From Paenibacillus guangzhouensis (GTDB lineage: Bacteria > Bacillota > Bacilli > Paenibacillales > Paenibacillaceae), in NCBI RefSeq assembly GCF_009363075.1, contig NZ_CP045293.1, positions 5,429,501-5,493,500 on the forward strand: DNA of 64,000 bases, written 5' to 3'. Under the pieces are notes generated by a model. It was not told the origin of the DNA. It searched no databases and was given only the letters and a program-made list of their open reading frames with translations. The translations under genes were made by a program, and so were the position numbers. Positions 33,987-42,118 of this stretch are shown here, piece after piece. The first letter of the stretch is position 1; every line of letters begins with the position of its first letter.

Positions 33987-35100
33987 ATTAATATTATATC
34001 TCATCGGTTCTTTTTTTGTAATCGGAGCTATTGATTATATTACCGGGAATCACTTGAAACTGGGTGGGAAATTTGAGGAAGGCATAAAGACCATGGGGGC
34101 TTTAGGGCTTGGCATGATAGGAATAATTTCTTTAGCCCCTATATTTACAAATTTTCTGTCCGCTGTGATTATTCCAATCTGTAGAGTTTTTCATCTAGAT
34201 CCTTCTATCGTTCCTGCAGCATTGTTAGCTGTAGATATGGGGGGCTATCAAATCGCTGATAAGCTAGCATTAACAAAGGAAATGGGGACATTCTCAGGAA
34301 TTATCATCGCATCTACTTTAGGAGCCACCATTAGTTTTTCAATCCCCGTCGCGTTAGGGATGCTCTCTAAAGAGGATGAGAAATATTTCTCTAAGGGTGT
34401 GCTGGTTGGAATTATTACTATACCGATAGGATGTCTTGCAGCAGGCTTATGGCAAAAAATAAATTTCGGCATATTAGTATGGAATCTGGCACCTATATTT
34501 GTTTTTGCCATTATTTTAGGAGCCGGATTATTAAAAGCCCCTCATGTTTTTATAAAAGTTTTTAATGGTTTTGGAAAGCTTATCATGAGTTTGAGTATTG
34601 TTGGATTACTTTTACAAGGTATAGATGTGATATTTGGCGTAAAGCTTGTCTCAGGATTAACACCCCTATCTGAATGTACAGTTATCGTAGGCAAGATCGC
34701 ATTTGTTTTAGGTGGAGCATATCCTATGCTAGCACTTATCAATCGAATTTTTAAAAATAGTTTTGAAAAAATAGGGGAGAAATTTGGAGTTAATTCCGTG
34801 TCAGTAGCGGGGATTCTAGGAAATTTGGCTAGTAATCTGTTGATATTCGGAACATATAAGGAAATGAATCCTAAAGGAAAAGTGGTATGTGCTGCCTTTG
34901 GCGTAAGTGGAGCATTTGTATTTGGTGGTCAACTTGGCTTCGTGTCAGGAGTAGCCCCTGAAATGTTAGGAGCCTTTATCATATCAAAGCTTACAGCCGG
35001 AATCATTAGTATCGTACTAGCCGTATGGCTGTATGATCGTGAAAGTAAAGAATTTAGCCTTAAGAAAAATGGAGGTATTCGTAATGATTATCAGGGATAG
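33979..35100 (+). CDS. eutH: EutH-like ethanolamine permease family protein
   Basis: 373 residues with about ten membrane helices. Characteristic EutH stretches are visible: LAVDMGGYQIADKLA, GAYPMLALINRIF, GILGNLASNLLIFGTYKEMN and VCAAFGVSGAFVFGGQLGFV. EutH proteins import ethanolamine and usually lie in eut operons; no eutBC, microcompartment or eutVW gene is near, and here it is coupled to a regulator and a peptidase. The substrate may therefore be ethanolamine or another small amine. The start overlaps the regulator's end; the end overlaps the peptidase start by 17 bases. Confidence 0.87.
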   Translation: MDKLILYLIGSFFVIGAIDYITGNHLKLGGKFEEGIKTMGALGLGMIGIISLAPIFTNFLSAVIIPICRVFHLDPSIVPAALLAVDMGGYQIADKLALTKEMGTFSGIIIASTLGATISFSIPVALGMLSKEDEKYFSKGVLVGIITIPIGCLAAGLWQKINFGILVWNLAPIFVFAIILGAGLLKAPHVFIKVFNGFGKLIMSLSIVGLLLQGIDVIFGVKLVSGLTPLSECTVIVGKIAFVLGGAYPMLALINRIFKNSFEKIGEKFGVNSVSVAGILGNLASNLLIFGTYKEMNPKGKVVCAAFGVSGAFVFGGQLGFVSGVAPEMLGAFIISKLTAGIISIVLAVWLYDRESKEFSLKKNGGIRNDYQG

Positions 35101-36862
35101 GGTTTCAATGTTAAGGCAGCTCATGAAAGAAAATCAAATGGATGCTTATATTATTCCCAGTTTTGATGCACATCAGAGTGAATATGTAGCAGAACATTGG
35201 AAGGGTAGACAATGGATATCAGGGTTCACAGGGTCTGCAGGTACAGTCGTTATTACATTAGAGGATGCTGGGTTATGGACAGACGGCAGATACTATATTC
35301 AAGCTGAACAGCAGCTTGAGGGATCAGGAATCAGATTATTTAGAATGATGGATCCCGGGGTACCCTTTTATACAAAATGGCTAGCAGATGTTCTTCAAGA
35401 AGGAAGCATTGTGGGCTTTGATGGAAATGTTTTTTCAACGAATATGGTTAAAAAGATGGAGAAAGATCTAAAAGCAAAGAGAATCGAATTAAAAATGAAT
35501 CAAGACTTCATTGGTGATCTGTGGGAAGATAGACCGGAGATTCCTAAAGGATCAATTTTTACTCATGACGTAAACTATGCAGGCAAATCGAGAGTAGAAA
35601 AATTAAATGAAGTAAGAGAAGAAATGAAAAATATCGGAGCAAATTATTATATTTTAACTTCTCTTGATGACATTGCATGGCTATTGAATATAAGAGGGTC
35701 CGATGTGCCTAACAATCCAGTTGTAATAGCAAATGTTATCGTTGCAGAACATAAATGTTATTTATTTATTGATTCTAGCAAGGTTCCCTTTTTGGTTAGA
35801 GCAGAGCTGGAGGCTGAAGGAGTCGAGTTAAAAGCGAATCATGAAATTCAAACATTCTTGGGAAATCTTTCAAGCGGAGATACGATTATTTTAGATTCGA
35901 ATAAAACAAATATCAGTTTATATCATGCCATAAACAGTAATACAAAGAAAATTGAAATTCCTGACATCACGACGAATTTAAAAGCGATTAAAAATGAAGT
36001 TGAGATAAACAACTTAAAATGGTGTGAAATAAAAGATGGTTTAGCCATGGTGAAATTTATAAAATGGCTAAAAAACGTTGTAGATAAAGAAGAAATTACA
36101 GAGATTACTGCAGAAGAAAGATTAGAAGATTTCAGAAGGGGACAGGAAGGATACGTTGGGCCTAGCTTTGATACGATAGCAGGTTATAAAGAACATGCTG
36201 CGATGATGCATTATAAAGCCAATAAAGAAACGCAATATACGCTTAAGAATGAAGGTCTTTTTTTAATTGATTCAGGCGGACAATATTATGATGGAACAAC
36301 TGATATTACACGCACGATTGTTTTAGGAAAACTTACCGATGAACAAAAAAGAGATTTTACTTTGGTGTTAAAAGGATTTATTGCATTAAGCTCAGTCAAA
36401 TATTTATACGGAGCAACAGGCTCTAACTTAGACGTTTTGGCAAGACAACCCATTTGGCAGTATGGTCTGGACTATAAATGCGGGACAGGACATGGGGTAG
36501 GTTTTTTCTTGAATGTTCATGAAGGCCCACAAAGCATAAGAAATAATAATAATAATGTTATATTAGAAAAAGGCATGATTATTACGAATGAACCGGGAAT
36601 ATACCTCGAAGGTAAATACGGAATTCGAATTGAAAATATGATGTTAGTCGCCCAAGACGAGAAAACAGAGTTTGGTCAATTTATGAAGTTTGAAGCAATT
36701 ACATATTGCCCTATTGATTTAGCTGGTATCCATATAGATATGTTAACAGAGAGTGAAAAGCAATGGTTAAACAATTATCATCAAGAGGTATACACGAAGC
36801 TAGCTCCTTATTTAAATGAAGAAGAGAGCGTATGGCTAAGGGAAGAAACTAGGGAAATATAA
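35084..36862 (+). CDS. Xaa-Pro aminopeptidase P, M24B family, three-domain type
   Basis: 592 residues, the length of the three-domain aminopeptidase P enzymes rather than the 350-residue PepQ type. Two N-terminal creatinase-like domains are followed by the pita-bread domain with metal ligands: IDSGGQYYDGTTDITRT (two Asp), GTGHGVGFFLNVHEGP (His), TNEPGIYLE (Glu) and RIENM (Glu). It releases N-terminal residues before proline. ATG 35084 has GGAGG about 8 bases upstream, inside the end of eutH. No signal peptide, so it acts in the cytosol, possibly on an imported peptide or peptide-like amine. Confidence 0.92.
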   Translation: MIIRDRVSMLRQLMKENQMDAYIIPSFDAHQSEYVAEHWKGRQWISGFTGSAGTVVITLEDAGLWTDGRYYIQAEQQLEGSGIRLFRMMDPGVPFYTKWLADVLQEGSIVGFDGNVFSTNMVKKMEKDLKAKRIELKMNQDFIGDLWEDRPEIPKGSIFTHDVNYAGKSRVEKLNEVREEMKNIGANYYILTSLDDIAWLLNIRGSDVPNNPVVIANVIVAEHKCYLFIDSSKVPFLVRAELEAEGVELKANHEIQTFLGNLSSGDTIILDSNKTNISLYHAINSNTKKIEIPDITTNLKAIKNEVEINNLKWCEIKDGLAMVKFIKWLKNVVDKEEITEITAEERLEDFRRGQEGYVGPSFDTIAGYKEHAAMMHYKANKETQYTLKNEGLFLIDSGGQYYDGTTDITRTIVLGKLTDEQKRDFTLVLKGFIALSSVKYLYGATGSNLDVLARQPIWQYGLDYKCGTGHGVGFFLNVHEGPQSIRNNNNNVILEKGMIITNEPGIYLEGKYGIRIENMMLVAQDEKTEFGQFMKFEAITYCPIDLAGIHIDMLTESEKQWLNNYHQEVYTKLAPYLNEEESVWLREETREI

Positions 36863-36882
36863 ATAGAATATTATCTTTTGAT

Positions 36883-36909
36883 GGGCACCCATAGGGGTGC
36901 TCATTTTTT
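36883..36909 (+). terminator. Intrinsic terminator of the eutH/aminopeptidase operon
   Basis: GGCACCC / GGGGTGC(T) stem then ATTTTTTC; the T-tract is also the left end of repeat copy E. Confidence 0.8.
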
Positions 36910-36957
36910 CACCGATAGACACGTTAAGCGGAACCGTATGCTAAGTATGGCGAATTA
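36904..36957 (+). repeat. Dispersed terminal-inverted repeat, copy E
   Basis: TTTTTTCACCGATAGACA left part, CGTTAAGCGGAACCGTATGC core, then TAAGTATGGCGAATT. It is fused to the terminator T-tract. More diverged than copies A and D. Confidence 0.75.
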
Positions 36958-36993
36958 TTTTAGCAAAAAGGTGCTGTTACAATCCGTCTCAAG

Positions 36994-38079
36994 ATGGAGA
37001 ACAAATCCATCATCAGACTGATAAATGGATGTGCCAGTATCCTTTATACTACGGTTAAGGAATTTCCAGTAGAGGTGGAATTGAAAACCATGAATGCAAA
37101 TCAAAATCAGCGAATTCGCTATGCGGTTTTCGAGAATGAAATTCAATTACCGATCCTGGATATTACTCATCCGCTTTTCAACGCAAGCATTGATGAACAT
37201 GCGTATCATTTAAGCTGTCTCAAGTCAGCCCGGAGTATTGAATCATTAAAGCGGATGCCTGGCTTTATCCGGAATATCTTTGTGAAAATGTCGAATGTTG
37301 ATCATTCCTATCTTAGCGGCATGCGTACTTTGCTGTACAAACTTGGCCCTGACTTAAGCCGGGGGATAAAATTGGGTTTCCGGGACAAGTGGGCGGTGAA
37401 GCAAACCTCTTTCATGGGACTGCGGATCCGGCTGAGGGATCTTTGCCGACGCCAGTCGAAAATTTTGCAGCCCCAGCTCAAGCAATTCCCTGAACGGAAC
37501 CTTTGTTTCTTCAATATCGCTGGGGGGGCAGCTGCTGACAGTATTAACACCCTGATTCTAATTCAGGAATCAGACCCGGAATTACTTAAGGGACGGAAGA
37601 TTGAGATCAACATTTTAGATATCGATACCTACGGCCCCAGTTTTGCAAAACGGTGCATTGATGTTTTGAAGCAGCCGGGGGAATGCTTCCATGGTCTGGA
37701 CATTACCCTCAATACTATTCATTATAACTGGAGCCAACCAGAGGGATTATTAAAGATGAGTCTGGAACGTTCCGGCTGGATTCAGCTCTGTTCATCGGAG
37801 GGCGGTCTTTTCGAGTACGGTTCGGATTCAGATATTATTGAGAATTTAAACCATTTCTTTACTAACTCCCCGGCGGACGCCCGGGTTACCGGTTCATTAA
37901 TTTTCGACCGGGAACATGTAAATCCGGGGTACCTGGGATTTACAGAGTTTATTGGTGTGCAAATCCGATATCTTGGGCTGGAGGGATTGCAGCGAATTCT
38001 AATCCAAACCTCGTGGGTATTGGAAGAATCCCATGAAATTGATACGATCTATATTCTGTTTTCATTAAAGAAACCGTGA
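36994..38079 (+). CDS. Possible SAM-dependent methyltransferase-like protein
   Basis: 361 residues, cytosolic. A Rossmann-like centre is visible: NLCFFNIAGGAAADSINTL (near 170, resembling motif I) and KIEINILDIDTYGPSFAKRC (near 205, resembling the acidic strand-2 end). A later WIQLCSSEGGLFEYG could be strand 4. No substrate-specific motif is known to me. ATG 36994 is the only usable start after an in-frame stop at 36961; its ribosome site is weak. Monocistronic. Confidence is moderate that this is a methyltransferase fold, low for any function. Confidence 0.6.
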   Translation: MENKSIIRLINGCASILYTTVKEFPVEVELKTMNANQNQRIRYAVFENEIQLPILDITHPLFNASIDEHAYHLSCLKSARSIESLKRMPGFIRNIFVKMSNVDHSYLSGMRTLLYKLGPDLSRGIKLGFRDKWAVKQTSFMGLRIRLRDLCRRQSKILQPQLKQFPERNLCFFNIAGGAAADSINTLILIQESDPELLKGRKIEINILDIDTYGPSFAKRCIDVLKQPGECFHGLDITLNTIHYNWSQPEGLLKMSLERSGWIQLCSSEGGLFEYGSDSDIIENLNHFFTNSPADARVTGSLIFDREHVNPGYLGFTEFIGVQIRYLGLEGLQRILIQTSWVLEESHEIDTIYILFSLKKP

Positions 38080-38187
38080 CTTAAACGTCAAGGATCAGTC
38101 TCCGAACTCGGGAATTGGTTTGCGCACAAGCGGGCAACCCGCCACTGGCGTACAATGAACCATAACCAGTGAGCGAGGTGAACTTAA

Positions 38188-38718
38188 ATGACACAATCCA
38201 AAGGGGCGTTCGCACGGGCCAAGCTGCTGCAGGGTAGGCCGGTATGCATCACCCTGCATAGCGGAAAGTCCTACGTCGGCTACATTACCGACGTCAACAG
38301 CAGCGGCTTGACGCTGGCTAGCGCCGGAGCTCGGCCGCGCACCTCATCCGGGAAGCAAGGCTCCCGGCTTAGTCAGCGCAGAGCCGGCTCCCATGCCTCG
38401 GGCAGACGACCCGGTAGTCGGCGAAGCGGCGCGCGCAAGTCTTACGTCCGTTCCCACTCCCGTAAGCCGGAAGCCAAGGTATCGGCCTTTCTGCCGATGA
38501 TGGGATCGCTGCTTGGGGGATTAGGCGGCATCGGCGGACTTGGCGGCGCTGCTGCGGGATCGTTCGGCGGTGCGTTGGGCGGCGGCATGCGGCTGTTCGG
38601 TATGATGCAGCGGTTTTTCCCGGTCATGAAGTTAGGGTTCGGCATGATCAAATCCGTAAGTCCGTTTTTCGGCGCTTTTCAAGGCTTAATGAAGCCATCT
38701 GGAGCTGCCTCGAGATAG
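38188..38718 (+). CDS. Sm-like N-terminus, Arg/Ser-rich linker, Gly-rich hydrophobic tail
   Basis: 176 residues. Residues 12-46 (LLQGRPVCITLHSGKSYVGY, ITDVNSSGLTLA) read like an Sm/Hfq-type beta unit. Residues 48-97 are highly basic and Arg/Ser/Gly-rich (GRRPGSRRSGARKSYVRSHS). Residues 98-176 are Gly/Met/Phe-rich and hydrophobic (LLGGLGGIGGLGGAAAG, MMQRFFPVMKLGFGM). GAGGTGA lies upstream of ATG 38188. Similar basic Gly-rich proteins occur in spore coats, and this could be one; an RNA-binding role is the other option. GC-richer than its neighbours. Confidence 0.65.
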   Translation: MTQSKGAFARAKLLQGRPVCITLHSGKSYVGYITDVNSSGLTLASAGARPRTSSGKQGSRLSQRRAGSHASGRRPGSRRSGARKSYVRSHSRKPEAKVSAFLPMMGSLLGGLGGIGGLGGAAAGSFGGALGGGMRLFGMMQRFFPVMKLGFGMIKSVSPFFGAFQGLMKPSGAASR

Positions 38719-38770
38719 GGTGAATCACCGTAACCGGAAGAGGAGTAGCCCTTTTGGACGGACCAAGGGG

Positions 38771-39823
38771 CTATCCTTGATTCACGAGTTTATTCCACCA
38801 TGGCAGAGCAGGAACATTCATCTCCCCATTCAAAGCAACGGTATCACCAATTTGAGGAGCAACGAGGTTCACATTTGCTTTCTTTGCTTCGATTATGGCT
38901 CGTCGGATCGGTTCCGTCCAACCATGATAAGCAAGGGTAAAGGCTCCCCAATGAATTAACATCATATTTTTCCCATTTACATCCTTATGAGCCTTCACAG
39001 CTTCTTCAGGAGTCATATGGACCCAAGACCAGCGCCTGTCATACTGCCCACCTTCAATTAATGCTAGATCAAATGGTCCATACTTTTTCCCGATATCTAT
39101 AAAATGCGTATCGTAGCCACCATCACCACTGGTAAAGAAACGGGTTTTCTTACCGAGAATGACCCATCCACCCCATAAAGTCGTATCCCGATTAAAAAGC
39201 CCTCTTCCAGAGAAGTGTTTAGAAGGAGTTAATACAACGGTTAAACCTTGGAACTCCGTTTCGTCCCACCAATTCAGTTCAGTAATGTTTTCTTTTGCAA
39301 CGCCCCATCGGAGCAAGTGAGCACTTACACCATAAGGAACAAAAAAATGTCTGACCTTGTCCTTAAGCTTACGTATCGAGGGATAATCTAAGTGGTCGTA
39401 GTGATCATGGGTAATAAAAACCGCATCGATTGGCGGTAATTCATCAACAATATACAGCATATCTTCGCTGTAGCGTTTGCTTCCTGCAAAAGAAACAGGT
39501 GAAGCCACAGGTCCAAGCATCGGGTCTACAAATAGCTTTTTATTATCGATACTGAGTAAGAAAGAAGAGTGCCCAAACCAAGTTAAGCTATCTTCTTTAC
39601 TTTTGATCTTGTTCCAGTCCAATTTCGTAACAGGAAGTTTACCGGAAGGCTTGCGGTCTGGAGCCCTTGAAATCGAATCCTTTATCATTGAGAAATAATC
39701 AGATGCGCTCATGGCTAGACTGGTTGGCACCTGATTAACAAACTTCCCGTTTACATAGTTATCAAACCTGCTATATTGTTCTTTTTGGGCGTTACTTGGG
39801 TTGCCACCGAATACTGGAATCAT
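38771..39823 (-). CDS. RomA/NAPE-PLD-like metallo-hydrolase, anchor missing
   Basis: 350 residues, metallo-beta-lactamase fold: LTWFGHSSFLLSIDNKKLFV, FITHDHYDHLDYPSI (HxHxDH, near 140), TPSKHFSGRG (His), FFTSGDGGYD (Asp) and MMLIHWGAFTLA (His). It fits the UlaG/RomA/NAPE-PLD group. Relatives usually carry a membrane anchor before the PVFGGNPS stretch; here the ORF begins just there, at ATG 39823, overlapping the stop of the GGDEF gene. This suggests N-terminal loss through a junction event. Substrate unknown, probably a phosphodiester or lactone. Confidence 0.85.
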   Translation of the reverse strand: MIPVFGGNPSNAQKEQYSRFDNYVNGKFVNQVPTSLAMSASDYFSMIKDSISRAPDRKPSGKLPVTKLDWNKIKSKEDSLTWFGHSSFLLSIDNKKLFVDPMLGPVASPVSFAGSKRYSEDMLYIVDELPPIDAVFITHDHYDHLDYPSIRKLKDKVRHFFVPYGVSAHLLRWGVAKENITELNWWDETEFQGLTVVLTPSKHFSGRGLFNRDTTLWGGWVILGKKTRFFTSGDGGYDTHFIDIGKKYGPFDLALIEGGQYDRRWSWVHMTPEEAVKAHKDVNGKNMMLIHWGAFTLAYHGWTEPIRRAIIEAKKANVNLVAPQIGDTVALNGEMNVPALPWWNKLVNQG

Positions 39824-40929
39824 ATTGCTTTCACATTTCCTTCCTCTAAGAGCTCCCCGTTAACCGCAATCCGATTGGTGCCATTGGACTTGGCGAGATA
39901 CATCGATTGGTCCGCCGCGCGAATGAGGTCGAGCTCCGTCTTACCATCTGTCCATAGTGTACAGCCGACGCTGGTAGACATCGGCAGCTGTAGCTCCTTA
40001 ATCCGCATTGGCAACTCTAGTTGCTCGATCAAACGCTTGGCAACCTGCACCAGGCCGTCGTAGTCGTTCTGCAGCCATGCCGCTACCACGAACTCATCGC
40101 CGCCGACGCGTGCGATCAGATCAGATTCGCAAACCGCATTCTTAATGCGATTCGCAAATTCTACAAGCACGAGATCGCCGACTTCATGTCCGTAAGTATC
40201 GTTGCATTGCTTGAACTTATTCAAATCGAGGTAGAACACCCCGAATAAGTCTTCCTCTCGACTGGCCCGATTCATCCAGCCTTGAATTCGATCGCTAAAA
40301 CCTCTACGATTCAGCAATCCCGTCAGAATGTCGCGCTCTGTCAATTGAATGAGCTCGCTCTCTAGTTTTTCGCGTCTTTCAATTTCGGCTCTTAATTGAA
40401 CTAATAATTGCTCATAATCGTTCAGAATTCGAATTTTGTCGTCGTAGTTGATTTGCTTGCCCAGCTCCGAGCCCAGGGCGAGCGATAACAACTGCAATGT
40501 CTCGATATCGCGGCTGGAGAAAGCATCGGGGCGGTCGGAGATGACTTTCAACACGCCGACGGCGTTGCTAGATTCGAACAGAGGAACGCAGACCATGCTC
40601 CGCGCGCCGACTTTCATCGTCGCTTCCTTGTTGACGCGATCGTCCTGCTGTGTATCTGGCGAATACAAGATTTCCTTCTCTGTCACGCATAGACCCGACA
40701 GACTGCCGCTCTTATTTATTCGAATGCCGAGATGAGGCTGCAAGGTGCCGCTGACGGCGGCATAAACCATTTCATCGCCTGCCAGCATCTCGATGGTAGA
40801 ACCGTCGGCATCGGTTAATAAGCACATCCGATCGCAGATCGTCTGCATAAACAGTTTCAAATCAAAGTTAGATAACAGCATCTGCTGTTGGATTTCCATG
40901 ATGACTTTAAGGTGACGGTTCCCAAACAT
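39820..40929 (-). CDS. GAF-GGDEF diguanylate cyclase
   Basis: 369 residues. GAF domain (about 15-165: SNFDLKLFMQTICDRM ... SMVCVPLFESSNAVGVLKV), a coiled linker (about 170-205), then GGDEF (about 205-360) with LTGLLNRRGF, FYLDLNKFKQCNDTYGH and the active-site RVGGDEFVVA intact. Makes cyclic di-GMP from GTP, presumably gated by a small ligand or redox signal in GAF. No membrane segment. ATG 40929 has GGAGG about 11 bases upstream; a GTG eight codons earlier overlaps that site. Its end overlaps the metallo-hydrolase start. Confidence 0.92.
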   Translation of the reverse strand: MFGNRHLKVIMEIQQQMLLSNFDLKLFMQTICDRMCLLTDADGSTIEMLAGDEMVYAAVSGTLQPHLGIRINKSGSLSGLCVTEKEILYSPDTQQDDRVNKEATMKVGARSMVCVPLFESSNAVGVLKVISDRPDAFSSRDIETLQLLSLALGSELGKQINYDDKIRILNDYEQLLVQLRAEIERREKLESELIQLTERDILTGLLNRRGFSDRIQGWMNRASREEDLFGVFYLDLNKFKQCNDTYGHEVGDLVLVEFANRIKNAVCESDLIARVGGDEFVVAAWLQNDYDGLVQVAKRLIEQLELPMRIKELQLPMSTSVGCTLWTDGKTELDLIRAADQSMYLAKSNGTNRIAVNGELLEEGNVKAI

Positions 40930-41090
40930 CGTCCCAATTCCTCCATGCTTCACAAAGTAATCTGTCGGCCATTATTAGGTAATATGCTAGCATTTTTAAT
41001 TAGGTTTGTCAGCAGAGCTCCTGGTGGTGCAGGGGGAACGACAATTAATCCCATCTTGTGGTATGATTTCACTAGCAGTAAATATGTTCC

Positions 41091-42026
41091 ATGAAGAGTG
41101 ATAAGGAACAAAAACATACTAGGAGAGTGACTAAGGCTATACAACCATATCAACTTCTATCTGAACTCCTATCTCGAATAGAAGAAAATGTCTCTGGTAC
41201 AAGCGAGACAGAATATCTGAACGATCTCCCAGTCTCTACGGTTCATTTACGTCGGCTTTTCAAGTTCGCTTTCGGCGTGCCGCTACAAAGCTATATCCGC
41301 TCTCGAAAGCTAGCCGTCAGCCTGGAGAATCTAATGCAAACCGATAAGCGGGTCCTCGACATTGCCATCGAATGCGGGTATGAACATGAACAAACCTACA
41401 TACGCGCGTTTAAACGCGAATATGGGATAACGCCTGGCGAATGCAGGGAATCCGGCCGGAACATTCACGTAACGCCTCCTCTGCATCTATTTCCTCAGAA
41501 CGATGTTTGCGGAAATATGGTATACGGGTCGGAGCTGGTCATGATTCCAGCCTTTCATGTCATCGGGCGAAGGTATCAAATTGAGATCGCGGAAGCGCCG
41601 ACCCAAGCGCCCGAAGCGGCCAAACAGTTCTGGTGGGACAAGCGGCACCATGTGCCTAATCCGGTGGAACCCCATATCTATTACGGTCTAACGAGGACAC
41701 CTGATTCATCGCTTCGTTGGACGTATTATCTGCCGTCTATGCGTGTAACGGATCTGAACAATATTCCTGACGGCTTGACAGGCGATACCGTTCCAGCTAC
41801 TATGTGCGTCGGATTTCGGTATATTGGGAAGCATCATTACGAGGAGATTAGCGAACTACGCGCAGAGGCGCTGTATACTGCCATTGACAGGCTTGCCAAG
41901 GAGCACAACGGGAGATATGAGCTTCTGGATAGCGAATTCTTCTTCGAAAAAATTGATACGGATGCATATGATGGGGAGTATTGCCAAATGGAATGGTTTG
42001 CGCCCATCCGAGTGAAAAACAGCTAA
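41091..42026 (+). CDS. AraC regulator with GyrI-like effector domain
   Basis: 311 residues. AraC helix-turn-helix at about 40-115 (VSTVHLRRLFKFAFGVPLQS, KRVLDIAIECGYEHEQTYIR, AFKREYGITPGE), then a GyrI/SOUL-like effector-binding domain from about 145 (ELVMIPAFHVIGRRYQIEIA ... LFFEKI-like end, AYDGEYCQMEWFAPIR). This order is the Rob/SoxS-type fused regulator common in Firmicutes, usually activating drug or stress genes. The ribosome site of ATG 41091 is weak. A paralogue with the same architecture occurs at 56453. Confidence 0.88.
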   Translation: MKSDKEQKHTRRVTKAIQPYQLLSELLSRIEENVSGTSETEYLNDLPVSTVHLRRLFKFAFGVPLQSYIRSRKLAVSLENLMQTDKRVLDIAIECGYEHEQTYIRAFKREYGITPGECRESGRNIHVTPPLHLFPQNDVCGNMVYGSELVMIPAFHVIGRRYQIEIAEAPTQAPEAAKQFWWDKRHHVPNPVEPHIYYGLTRTPDSSLRWTYYLPSMRVTDLNNIPDGLTGDTVPATMCVGFRYIGKHHYEEISELRAEALYTAIDRLAKEHNGRYELLDSEFFFEKIDTDAYDGEYCQMEWFAPIRVKNS

Positions 42027-42046
42027 GATGATCAAAAAAGTCCATT

Positions 42047-42077
42047 GAGCGTGCCGCAATTAAGGTATGCTCTTTTT
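42047..42077 (+). terminator. Intrinsic terminator after the AraC-GyrI gene
   Basis: GAGCGTGCC (42047-42055) / GGTATGCTC (42064-42072) then TTTTTG. Confidence 0.8.
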
Positions 42078-42107
42078 GTATTCATCAATAGAGGTTTGTA
42101 CGAAAAG
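42073..42107 (+). repeat. Possible internally deleted copy of the dispersed repeat
   Basis: TTTTTG, then TCATCAATAGAGG and ACGAAAAGG directly after a terminator match the two ends of the family (TTTTTCG, TCAATAGA, GCGAAAA) with the core missing. Tentative. Confidence 0.3.
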
Positions 42108-42118
42108 GAGAGATAGTT

